The position numbers were made by a program, and so were the translations under genes. From Candidatus Poribacteria bacterium (GTDB lineage: Bacteria; Poribacteria; WGA-4E; WGA-3G), in assembly GCA_022827185.1 (NCBI GenBank), contig JAJDTM010000008.1, positions 1 through 47,814 of the forward strand: DNA of 47,814 bases. The letters are read 5' to 3'. A model generated the notes under the pieces. It did not search any database. It was given only the letters and a program-made list of their open reading frames with translations, and was not told the origin of the DNA. This document shows, in pieces, positions 1-7,123 of this stretch. Position 1 is the stretch's first letter, and each line of letters begins with the position of its first letter.

Positions 1-2
1 CG

Positions 3-77
3 CCCACAGGACCGGTGGCGAAAAAACAGTCCTGCTTTTTACTGAAGTCTCTTGAGCAATTCAAACTTATGGTCTAA
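3..77 (+). CDS. Possible 3' end of an upstream CDS (partial)
   Basis: One + strand frame is open from the left edge to a TAA at 75-77, giving about 24 residues. Too little is present to name it. In many bacteria ftsH or hpt precedes folP, but nothing here proves that. The other two forward frames also run some distance before a stop, so even the reading frame is uncertain. Confidence 0.2.
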   Translation, partial: PTGPVAKKQSCFLLKSLEQFKLMV

Positions 78-87
78 TTAACGAGGG

Positions 88-129
88 CGGTTTTTCCTCC
101 CAAGTCTAAAGACTTGGGTTTCCAAACCG
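88..129. repeat. Nested palindrome upstream of folP
   Basis: An 8-bp perfect inverted repeat CCCAAGTC/GACTTGGG (99-106 and 111-118, loop TAAA) sits inside outer arms CGGTTT (88-93) and AAACCG (124-129). The structure is REP-like. It overlaps the TTG at 114 that could start folP, which argues for a downstream start. Confidence 0.55.
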
Positions 130-137
130 TGAACTTG

Positions 138-962
138 ATGAACTGTCGTGGCAGAACCCTCACTTTAGGTGTACGGACACACGTGATGGGTATCTTGAAC
201 GTCACGCCAGACTCCTTTTCTGATGGTGGATGCTATTTTGATGTCCAGCAAGCGGTTGTGCATGCTAAATCGATGGTAGCAGAAGGTGCGACGCTGATTG
301 ATATAGGCGGTGAGTCGTCTCGTCCAGGGGCATCACCGGTATCAATTGATGAAGAATTGGCGCGTGTTATACCGGTTATTCATGCGATTGTTGATGTCGT
401 TGACGTTTTAATCTCTGTCGATACCTATAAAGCAGAAGTAGCTCGGCAAGTACTTGCCGCGGGTGCACACCTTATCAATGATATTACAGCATTGCGTGGT
501 GATGCTACGATGGCATCGGTTGTAGCAGAAATGGAAGCGGGACTCATCCTGATGCACATGCAGGGTACACCGCGCACGATGCAAAAGGCACCGAGGTACG
601 ATGATGTTGTCGGAGAGGTTTGTGCCTCGCTTCAGGAAAGCATCCAAACTGCGGAAGCAGAAGGTGTTGCCGCTGAACGTATGATTATTGACCCGGGTAT
701 CGGATTTGGTAAGACAACGGAACATAATATCGAGCTTTTAAAACGCCTCACAGAATTTCGATCACTGAACAAACCACTGCTCATCGGTACTTCACGGAAG
801 TCATTTATAGGGAACGTTTTAGGACTCCCTGTAACAGAGCGCGTTGAAGGGACTGCTGCGACAGTGTGTTGGGCTATCGCACAGGGTGCGGATATTGTCC
901 GCGTTCATGATGTCAAAGCGAATGTCCGTGCTGCACAGATGACGGATGCCCTTTATAGATAA
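138..962 (+). CDS. folP: Dihydropteroate synthase
   Basis: FolP condenses 6-hydroxymethyl-7,8-dihydropterin pyrophosphate with p-aminobenzoate to give dihydropteroate in cytosolic folate synthesis. All family signatures are visible: MGILNVTPDSFSDGG near the N-terminus, the IDIGGESSRPGA loop, DPGIGFGKT for pterin binding, GTSRKSFIG, and a C-terminal RVHDV. About 274 aa is the normal length. I place the start at the ATG at 138 because the resulting N-terminus resembles other DHPS proteins and leaves the upstream palindrome outside the gene. In-frame TTG 114 and GTG 129 are alternatives, and none has a convincing Shine-Dalgarno. acpS follows after a repeat-filled gap. Confidence 0.95.
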   Translation: MNCRGRTLTLGVRTHVMGILNVTPDSFSDGGCYFDVQQAVVHAKSMVAEGATLIDIGGESSRPGASPVSIDEELARVIPVIHAIVDVVDVLISVDTYKAEVARQVLAAGAHLINDITALRGDATMASVVAEMEAGLILMHMQGTPRTMQKAPRYDDVVGEVCASLQESIQTAEAEGVAAERMIIDPGIGFGKTTEHNIELLKRLTEFRSLNKPLLIGTSRKSFIGNVLGLPVTERVEGTAATVCWAIAQGADIVRVHDVKANVRAAQMTDALYR

Positions 963-997
963 GACTGACGCAAAAAGCAGTAATTTCGGTATTTTTA

Positions 998-1098
998 AAC
1001 CCCCTAAAGAATCAGAATCAACGGTATGAATGCCTTATGGGCATTCACCGGGTATGAATGCCTTATGGGCATTCACCGCCCCTTATCAGGGGGACTTT
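998..1098 (+). repeat. Dispersed palindromic repeat, copy A (long form)
   Basis: The arms are AACCCCCTAAAG on the left and CAGGGGGACTTT on the right. The centre holds two perfect tandem copies of a 28-bp unit (1023-1050 and 1051-1078). Each unit contains the palindrome GAATGCC-TTATG-GGCATTC. An almost identical copy lies in the opposite orientation at 36156-36253. It fills the folP-acpS gap. No coding capacity is seen. Confidence 0.85.
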
Positions 1099-1109
1099 AA
1101 GAAGAATTA

Positions 1110-1502
1110 ATGCACCAACAAAAGATACACGGAATTGGCATTGATATTGTTGAAGTTGCGCGAATACAGGAAGCGTCCGGTCGATGGGGCGCACGGTTCG
1201 AGCAGCGAGTCTATACACATCAGGAACTCACATATTGCGGGGATGCCCCGTCTCGGTACTGGCGGCTTGCTGCCCGTTTTGCTGCGAAGGAGGCTACGCT
1301 GAAAGCACTCGGCACGGGTTTGACGACTGGTATGCGCTGGCAAGATGTAGAAATTCGGGCGAATACGGTTGGAAAGCCTGAAATCGTTTTACACGGTGAA
1401 GTTCAACGCTATGCGCATGAACACAATATCAGGACTATGTATGTCTCCATGTCCCATACAAATGCCTACGCTGTAGCGCAGGTGATGCTCTGCTCTGTAT
1501 GA
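1110..1502 (+). CDS. acpS: Holo-[acyl-carrier-protein] synthase
   Basis: AcpS transfers 4'-phosphopantetheine from CoA to the conserved serine of acyl carrier protein, using Mg2+, and so activates fatty acid synthesis. The 130-aa length is typical. The GIGIDIVEV start supplies the metal-binding Asp. RFAAKEATLKALGTG holds the second acidic ligand and the CoA-binding helix. The C-terminal VSMSHTNAYAVAQV motif is the family signature. The ATG at 1110 gives the expected short N-terminus. A repeat element separates it from folP, so cotranscription is possible but not shown. Confidence 0.95.
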   Translation: MHQQKIHGIGIDIVEVARIQEASGRWGARFEQRVYTHQELTYCGDAPSRYWRLAARFAAKEATLKALGTGLTTGMRWQDVEIRANTVGKPEIVLHGEVQRYAHEHNIRTMYVSMSHTNAYAVAQVMLCSV

Positions 1503-1539
1503 CTCAATCTACGTTCTCCACCCGACTCTTATATTTAAT

Positions 1540-1599
1540 AGGACTTACGCAAATTTAGCAGATTTAACCCCCTAAATCCCCCTTATCAGGGGGACTTTT
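1540..1599 (+). repeat. Dispersed repeat, copy B (short form)
   Basis: It starts AGGACTTACGCAAA and continues to AACCCCCTAAATCCCCC, then TTATCAGGGGGACTTTT. The CCCCCT and AGGGGG blocks are inverted relative to each other. The right half matches copy A, and the left end matches the terminal sequence of the elements near 6050 and 36045. It lies just upstream of the PorV-like gene. Confidence 0.75.
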
Positions 1600-1622
1600 G
1601 AAACTACAGTGTGAGGTAACAA

Positions 1623-2735
1623 GTGAAATACATCCGCAATTGTGCTGTGACCGCTCTACTCTGTCTTATCGTCTATTTTTTTCTCTCAAGTAGTATTGCT
1701 ACAGCAGCAAACACACCAGCCTCAGCAGATAGGTTTTTGAAGCAATTGTTGGGTGCTGAGCATTATGGAATGGGTGGCAGTTTTGTCGGCACAACCCGCG
1801 GGGCAAATGCTTTGGGTAGTAATCCTGCGGGTATTAGTGCAGCAGCGGAAAGCCAGCTTGTTATTCATGCTACTCGTTTTCCACGGACCATCGCGCTACT
1901 CTCTAAACCGAACCTTAAGGCAAATTATGAAGATTATGGTCAGTATGAACAAGGTGCTTATGGCATTGAAACCCTAAACTATATATTCCCAGTGGGTAGA
2001 CTCGGTACGTTTGGATTGGCACTCGCGTTTCTACAGGAGGGTCGCTTTCGGCGCGTTGATCATCACGGAAAAGCACTCAATAGTTTTCCGGAAAATAACC
2101 TTGCTATCGGTTTCAGTTATGGGTTAAATATATTGAAGGGGACCGTTATTGGGGTCGATACAAAATGGCTGCGTTCTAAAGTGACGGATGCGAATGAAGT
2201 AGAACACTTGGGACACGGTTACGCCTATAATGTCGGTTTGATTCAGCAGATTGGCGATGCGATTCAGATTGGCGTTGTTGCGAGAAACTTGAGCAATGGA
2301 CTCTCCTTTTCAGAAGTTTCGGTCCCAGATAGGATGGCGCGCACAATAGTTGCTGGTATTGCGTATCAGCGTGAATTATCGGACATCGCTTTGCGAATCG
2401 GGTTAGATGCCCATCCGCCGTTTCGCGATGGTGTCCGGGCAAATGTTGGAGTTGAAGTGTGGTACCGCAATCGGGTTGGTGGTAGAATCGGATACCTCAG
2501 GCACACCGAAAAGCGTCACGCGTCAGTATTCCTTCTGGAAACTGGTGCCTTTGAAGCGGAAGATCGACTCTGGAAAGCTGAAGGCTTGTGCTTGGGGATC
2601 GGCATCAGGTTCGGAAATATAACACTGAACGCTGCATATACACCACAATTCATACCTACCGTGGCTACGGAAGAACGCATTCACATTGCTCAAGGGGCAG
2701 GGGCATACGCTTTTTCAATTGGACAAACCTATTAG
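1623..2735 (+). CDS. PorV/PorQ-like outer-membrane beta-barrel protein
   Basis: The 370-aa protein has an N-terminal signal peptide (hydrophobic residues about 8-28, ending ATAA). The mature part carries the GANALGSNPAGI sequence typical of PorV/PorQ/UPF0164 proteins, in which an Asn-Pro-Ala-Gly motif follows the first strand. Alternating hydrophobic strands up to the final aromatic-rich segment fit an outer-membrane beta-barrel of the FadL-like superfamily. In Bacteroidota, PorV works with type IX secretion; whether this one does is unknown. The secreted proteases at 12.3 and 20.3 kb have possible sorting-type C-termini, which would fit. The GTG at 1623 follows GAGGT. Confidence 0.7.
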   Translation: MKYIRNCAVTALLCLIVYFFLSSSIATAANTPASADRFLKQLLGAEHYGMGGSFVGTTRGANALGSNPAGISAAAESQLVIHATRFPRTIALLSKPNLKANYEDYGQYEQGAYGIETLNYIFPVGRLGTFGLALAFLQEGRFRRVDHHGKALNSFPENNLAIGFSYGLNILKGTVIGVDTKWLRSKVTDANEVEHLGHGYAYNVGLIQQIGDAIQIGVVARNLSNGLSFSEVSVPDRMARTIVAGIAYQRELSDIALRIGLDAHPPFRDGVRANVGVEVWYRNRVGGRIGYLRHTEKRHASVFLLETGAFEAEDRLWKAEGLCLGIGIRFGNITLNAAYTPQFIPTVATEERIHIAQGAGAYAFSIGQTY

Positions 2736-2755
2736 CGAGAGAGGTTAGAATTGTG

Positions 2756-3349
2756 ATGTCCGTTGACCAATACAGAACAGTAGAAGGAATCGCTGAATCG
2801 CATCACGTCGCAAAGAAATCTCGCTTTTTTGGAGAGGCGACAGCCGTCCATACACAAACTGCGGTAAAAGAATTTATGACCGAAATGCAAGCACGGAATC
2901 CACGTGCTTCACACTACTGTTATGCTTATAGCATTGATAGCGGGAGCGCGCTGCGGGAGTACGCTACAGATGGAGGAGAACCCACTCACTCCGCCGGTCC
3001 ACCTATCCTCTCTGCTATTCGTGCTTCCGATTTGTCTAATATTATCTGTGTTGTCGCCCGATATTATGGCGGCATCAACCTGGGGATCGGCGGGTTAATT
3101 CGCGCTTATGGACAATGTGCGCGAGAATGTCTTCAAAACGCTACGGTTGAAACCCGTATCTTTTATGAAAATTTGTATCTAAAAATCAATTATCCAGATA
3201 TCGGAACAGTTGTTAACCTGTGCAAACGCTTGGGCGGAAAGGTCGTAGATATAAAATATGACCCGGATCCTGTCGTTGAAATTCAGATACGACGAAGTAC
3301 GCTCGAAACCTTCCATTCACACCTCCAAGGTCACGGAATTGGAGTGTGA
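2756..3349 (+). CDS. YigZ/IMPACT family protein
   Basis: The roughly 197-aa protein matches the YigZ/IMPACT family (N-terminal UPF0029 domain plus C-terminal DUF1949-like domain). Diagnostic stretches are DGGEPTHSAGPPIL and VARYYGGINLGIGGLIRAYG. The eukaryotic relative IMPACT binds the GCN2 activator GCN1; the bacterial role is unresolved. The frame extends upstream into the PorV-like gene, but homology starts at the ATG at 2756 (GTG at 2753 is adjacent), preceded by GAGAGG. It probably forms one transcript with the PorV-like and GcvH-like genes. Confidence 0.85.
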   Translation: MSVDQYRTVEGIAESHHVAKKSRFFGEATAVHTQTAVKEFMTEMQARNPRASHYCYAYSIDSGSALREYATDGGEPTHSAGPPILSAIRASDLSNIICVVARYYGGINLGIGGLIRAYGQCARECLQNATVETRIFYENLYLKINYPDIGTVVNLCKRLGGKVVDIKYDPDPVVEIQIRRSTLETFHSHLQGHGIGV

Positions 3350-3372
3350 GAGTTAATCGGAGAAAATTCGTG

Positions 3373-3819
3373 ATGGAAAATATTGAAATAAAATATACAA
3401 CGACACACGAGTGGATTGAAGTTCTTGATTCCGATTCAAGGGAGTGTAACATCGGAATCACGGAACGGATTCAAGATGTCTATGGCAGCATTGTCTTTGT
3501 AGAGCTGCCAGTTCTTGGTGAATACGAGCAAGGCGAAATTATCGGACGTATTGAGACATCCGATGGACGGAATTTCTACATCTACGCGCCTATCAGCGGT
3601 GAAGTTTATGAGATCAATGCTGCACTTGAAGATGACATTGAACTTCTCAACCGTTTTCCAGAAGGTGATGGCTGGATTTGTAAATTCTATATGGAGAATC
3701 CGAACGAGATAGATGCGCTCCTGACCCTGCGCGAGTACGAGGCGCATGAAGAAGAAGAGCTTAACGAAGAAGAATACTTACCCGAAACGGACTTCTACGA
3801 AAATGTTGAGGATTATTAG
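3373..3819 (+). CDS. GcvH-like protein lacking the lipoyl lysine
   Basis: The 148-aa protein has the glycine cleavage H-protein fold signature: TTTHEWIEV at residues 9-17, GITERIQDVYGSIVFVELP at 28-46, then IYAPISGEVYEIN. In true GcvH, lysine follows the E-S-V motif and carries the lipoyl arm. Here the equivalent segment reads ETSDGRNF with Asp64, and there is no lysine nearby, so it cannot be lipoylated in the normal way. The last 25 residues are extremely acidic. No gcvT or gcvP is present. The start at ATG 3373 follows GGAGA; a GTG 24 bp upstream of GTG 3370 overlaps the previous stop. A structural or regulatory paralogue is my inference. Confidence 0.8.
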   Translation: MENIEIKYTTTHEWIEVLDSDSRECNIGITERIQDVYGSIVFVELPVLGEYEQGEIIGRIETSDGRNFYIYAPISGEVYEINAALEDDIELLNRFPEGDGWICKFYMENPNEIDALLTLREYEAHEEEELNEEEYLPETDFYENVEDY

Positions 3820-3827
3820 GAGAACGA

Positions 3828-4769
3828 CTATTCTGTAGTAGAAGCAATGAAAATGCGTCGGACGATACTCAGTTTCGGTACATCAAGGATAGTTTCTATC
3901 TGATAACCGTGATCGTTTAGAGGCTGACTGAGATCTCGGAGGTCGATGAATGCTGCTTTTCGGGCGCGTGTGCGTAAATTCGCTAAGATTTCTGCGTCTT
4001 GAAAGTTATCTTTGGTGAGATTGATGCCGTAAGGTAGATCGGTGGCAATAGCGTCAAACTGCCCACGTACCTGACGTGCATCGTCTAATGCAACCTCTGC
4101 GGTGAGTCCAAAATGTCGGAGATTCTTCGTTGTTGCGCCGACCATCCGCGGATTGATGTCGTACCCAACTGCCCGGATGCCGCTGTGTGCTGCGGACAGG
4201 ATTATTGTGCCGGTGCCGCAGCACGGATCGAGCAAGGTATCTCCGGGGTGTGCGACTAAATTAACGAGTACACGTGCAAGCCTTGAGGGTAGCGAACTCG
4301 ATGTTACGTGCGGGCGTTGGTCGTGCGCGAGCCAAATATTATCAGATTCAGAGAGGAGGCGTCCGAACCAGATTTTCTCATCTGTGACAACGGTCAGGAA
4401 GGTAACCTTCGGTTGGGTTAGGTTCGCGTTCCCGTCGATGATACTGCCGATGTCCCGCGCGAGTTCCATAGAGTTTACCTTGAGGCTGCGTGGCTTTTTC
4501 ACGACAGAGACTCGAAAGTCGTCGGCATATAAACTCGCGGATCGAATATTGGCGTAGAGTTCGGTAAGGCTTGTCGTTTCAAAAAAGACTTCGCTACAAC
4601 TCTTCAGATACGCGCCTCGACGTACGTCAACGCACCGTTCTGAAATAGCGACGCCATGCGCGTTTGGTGCAGTGCCTGTTAAGGCAATACACTCGGCAGC
4701 GACTAATGCTGTAAGTCGATCCGGGATGGCTGTAAGGTAGAAGTATGTGGGTTTTGCTTGCAACCCCAT
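3828..4769 (-). CDS. Trm11/TrmG10-like RNA N2-guanine methyltransferase
   Basis: This 313-aa protein has a C-terminal class I methyltransferase domain. DPCCGTGT at residues 181-188 is the SAM-binding motif I, YDINP at about 203-207 holds the acidic ribose ligand, and TDLPYG at 243-248 is the N-methyltransferase catalytic motif (consensus DPPYG). This order is that of UPF0020 enzymes such as archaeal TrmG10 and eukaryotic Trm11, which make m2G10 in tRNA. A divergent THUMP-like region may occupy residues 1-150 but is not clearly recognisable. It is convergent with the GcvH-like gene, only 8 bp away. tRNA as substrate is inference. Confidence 0.75.
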   Translation of the reverse strand: MGLQAKPTYFYLTAIPDRLTALVAAECIALTGTAPNAHGVAISERCVDVRRGAYLKSCSEVFFETTSLTELYANIRSASLYADDFRVSVVKKPRSLKVNSMELARDIGSIIDGNANLTQPKVTFLTVVTDEKIWFGRLLSESDNIWLAHDQRPHVTSSSLPSRLARVLVNLVAHPGDTLLDPCCGTGTIILSAAHSGIRAVGYDINPRMVGATTKNLRHFGLTAEVALDDARQVRGQFDAIATDLPYGINLTKDNFQDAEILANLRTRARKAAFIDLRDLSQPLNDHGYQIETILDVPKLSIVRRIFIASTTE

Positions 4770-4879
4770 CGTATTGTAATTACCCCGAAATAGGTGAAAT
4801 TTAAATAGAAACCAATTTAAACAATTTTATTATATCATTCTGAAAAGAAAACCGCAATCAGATACTCAGAAGGGACACT

Positions 4880-5719
4880 ATGTCACAGACAGAAAAAATT
4901 CGGATTGGACACAGTCCAGACTCCGATGATGCTTTTATGTTCTATGCGCTTGCGAAGGGACTCATTCCAACGAATCCGTTTGAAATTGTGCATGTCATTG
5001 AAGATATTGAGACTTTAAATCGGCGCGCTCTCAATGCTGAACTTGAGGTCACGGCGATCTCAGTTCATGCTTACGCTTATGTTGCAGGGGACTATGCACT
5101 CATGCCTTGCGGCGCGAGTATCGGTGATCGTTATGGTCCGCTTGTTGTCTCTAAAACACCGATGGATACCCTTGAAGGTAAACGCATCGCTATTCCCGGC
5201 AAAATGACAACGGCTTATCTGACACTGAGCCTCTTCCAACCTAATTTTGAGGCGGAAACCCGCCCATTCGATAAGATATTAGAGGCTGTCCAACAGGACG
5301 AAGTAGACGCTGGACTCATTATCCACGAGGGACAGTTGACTTATGCGCGGGAAGGGCTTCACAAAGTTATTGATTTGGGAGAGTGGTGGTATGAAGAGAC
5401 CGGGCTTCCGTTGCCGCTTGGCGCGAACGTTATTCGCCGAAACCTCGGCACCGAAACAATACACAAGGTGACCTCTCTGCTCAAACAGAGCATTCAGTAT
5501 TCACTCGACCATCGGGTCCGCGGATTAGAATACGCCATGACCTACGCGCGTGATATGGAGACCGAACTCGCTGATAAGTTCGTCGGAATGTATGTCAATG
5601 ACTACACGCTTGATTACGGCGATAAAGGGAGAGCAGGGGTGCGTGAATTACTCCAGCGCGGTAACGCTGCGGGGGTAATTCCGCATCGTGTAGAGGCTGA
5701 CTTCGTTACACTCGAATAA
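4880..5719 (+). CDS. mqnD: 1,4-dihydroxy-6-naphthoate synthase (futalosine pathway)
   Basis: MqnD converts cyclic dehypoxanthinyl futalosine into 1,4-dihydroxy-6-naphthoate in the alternative menaquinone pathway. The N-terminal GHSPDSDDAFMFYAL at residues 9-23 is the MqnD signature. The periplasmic-binding-protein-like fold continues with MPCGASIGDRYGPLVV and the IIHEGQLTY segment carrying the catalytic-region His. The length of 279 aa is normal. The ATG at 4880 has AAGGGA upstream. No other mqn gene is in the window, so the pathway is scattered. It implies a menaquinone-based respiratory chain. Confidence 0.93.
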   Translation: MSQTEKIRIGHSPDSDDAFMFYALAKGLIPTNPFEIVHVIEDIETLNRRALNAELEVTAISVHAYAYVAGDYALMPCGASIGDRYGPLVVSKTPMDTLEGKRIAIPGKMTTAYLTLSLFQPNFEAETRPFDKILEAVQQDEVDAGLIIHEGQLTYAREGLHKVIDLGEWWYEETGLPLPLGANVIRRNLGTETIHKVTSLLKQSIQYSLDHRVRGLEYAMTYARDMETELADKFVGMYVNDYTLDYGDKGRAGVRELLQRGNAAGVIPHRVEADFVTLE

Positions 5720-5736
5720 TCTCTAAAGGTTGTTTA

Positions 5737-6009
5737 TTGCAGGATGCAGTTAAAATTCGTCTTATATTTGCTGTGAAAAAAATCATGGATATCAAACGCC
5801 GCAGATATTTCCATTTAGAAGATGCCGATGGTAAGCAGCTTGCAAACGGCGTGTTATATGATGAGGGAAATGTGCAGGTATTGTGGCGAGTAGATCGCGG
5901 TTACACGGCAGAACAGTATGCGTCCCTTAACCTTATATTAGATTTGATGCCGGGAATTACAGTATTGCGCTTTGAAACCCCTGAATCGGAATCAGAAGAC
6001 AGCGAATAG
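5737..6009 (+). CDS. Hypothetical protein, 90 aa
   Basis: This short protein lies 17 bp after mqnD on the same strand and is probably cotranscribed. I recognise no family. It has a basic N-terminus (residues 1-25), a central segment with D-E-G-N and W-R-V-D, and an acidic tail rich in Glu and Ser. The TTG at 5737 has AAAGG upstream at a good distance. An internal ATG at 5785 would give a 74-aa version. No signal peptide or membrane segment is visible. Confidence 0.5.
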   Translation: MQDAVKIRLIFAVKKIMDIKRRRYFHLEDADGKQLANGVLYDEGNVQVLWRVDRGYTAEQYASLNLILDLMPGITVLRFETPESESEDSE

Positions 6010-6021
6010 TCGTGGTAAGTT

Positions 6022-6055
6022 GGGGTAGGGGACTTTAAAAGGAGTGCGTAAGTCC
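6022..6055 (-). repeat. Fragment of the dispersed repeat, copy C
   Basis: GGGGACTTT is followed by GTGCGTAAGTCCT. In reverse orientation this reads AGGACTTACGCAC...AAAGTCCCC, matching the two ends of copy B with most of the middle missing. It lies between the 90-aa gene and the convergent SdiA-regulated-like gene. Confidence 0.55.
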
Positions 6056-6060
6056 TGTTT

Positions 6061-6933
6061 CTAACGGAGCCGTCGATCTCCTAATTTAATAATCTCTCCG
6101 CTTTCTTGAGCGATGTACATATAGCCGAGACCATCTAATGTTACACCCTCTTGCTCATCACCGGGCAAGAGGTATTTACTTGAAATTGTGCCTTCCCGTT
6201 TGATTTCAACTAAGAGATTCGTTGTATCACTGATTATCACCAGTACATCGTCTTGCGGATCGTAAGCGAGCCCGGAAATGTCAATGAAGTCCATTTTATA
6301 GGCGTTAATGATAGTGCCTTCTGACTTCTTTGCGTTTTCGCTGCGAAGTGGTAGGACAACTTCACACACAACTGAAGGCTCGTCTTTTGCCTTAAGGCTA
6401 AAGGATTGATTGCCGATCCAAAAAGTGCCTCCCTCTGGATGTGAAGCATCAGGCACAAAAGCAATAGCCTCGATGCCCATGCCGCCTTTTTTCAGGAGCT
6501 GCTCACCTTTAAAATTTCTGCCGATTCGGAATTCCCTTTTAATCGTGAGTGTTTCGGGTTCAAGTTCTAAGATTGCTTCATCGTCTTCAACAGCAGCATA
6601 CAGCAAACCTGTCCCTGGATCCATTGTAATTCCTTCGAGGTCAAGTTCATTTAATCCTTTGGCTTGTATAAGTGTTCCGTGTAGATTGAGTTCATAGACG
6701 CTGCCGGAATCATCAGCAATAAAGAGACTTCGTCGAGTTGGATGATAGGTAATTCCAGAGGGTTCTGCTATTTGCTCTTTTGTAATACTTCCAATCCAGT
6801 TATAAGGGAGGGCTATTGGGCGCGATTCAGCTGTCCGTTGCGTTGCAGACTCCTCTATCTGTATTAGGGAGTAGAGGAGTAGCCCACTGATACTTATGAA
6901 TAAAATGACGAGGAGCACTCTTTTGTAAGACAT
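6061..6933 (-). CDS. SdiA-regulated/YjiK-like beta-propeller protein
   Basis: The 290-aa protein has an N-terminal membrane anchor or signal segment (about residues 5-23) followed by repeating beta-propeller-like blades. These include EPSGITYHPTRRSLFIADD, LDLEGITMDPGTGLLYAAVE, and DISGLAYDPQDDVLVIISD. This pattern fits the SdiA-regulated (YjiK) family. An export role is likely, but no catalytic function is established for the family. The ATG at 6933 has a strong GGAGG just upstream, so I prefer it to an in-frame start 120 bp earlier. The gene is divergent from the crystallin-like gene. Confidence 0.75.
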   Translation of the reverse strand: MSYKRVLLVILFISISGLLLYSLIQIEESATQRTAESRPIALPYNWIGSITKEQIAEPSGITYHPTRRSLFIADDSGSVYELNLHGTLIQAKGLNELDLEGITMDPGTGLLYAAVEDDEAILELEPETLTIKREFRIGRNFKGEQLLKKGGMGIEAIAFVPDASHPEGGTFWIGNQSFSLKAKDEPSVVCEVVLPLRSENAKKSEGTIINAYKMDFIDISGLAYDPQDDVLVIISDTTNLLVEIKREGTISSKYLLPGDEQEGVTLDGLGYMYIAQESGEIIKLGDRRLR

Positions 6934-7041
6934 CAGGGTTCCTCCACGTACGATTTGAAAGGCAAACCTCAAATATTTTATGTGTACTGTATCATATTTT
7001 TCTGGAGAAATCAAGAAAAAATGGAAAATTTTACGTTTTCC

Positions 7042-7071
7042 TTGACAGAGCATCTCAGCTAATGGTATTAT
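7042..7071 (+). promoter_or_regulatory. Predicted sigma-70-type promoter
   Basis: TTGACA at 7042-7047 and TATTAT at 7066-7071 are separated by 18 bp. It points at the beta-gamma-crystallin/ThuA-like gene at 7124. It is one of the best consensus matches in the window. Confidence 0.6.
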
Positions 7072-7123
7072 ATTTTAACTTGCAATCACGTTGTAAGTCA
7101 CGCCTGAAAATAAGGAGCGGGTT

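Noticed and set aside
1023..1078. Tandem 28-bp units as a possible CRISPR array
   Set aside because: There are only two copies, directly adjacent without spacers, and the unit recurs in the copy at 36.2 kb. It is a dispersed repeat.
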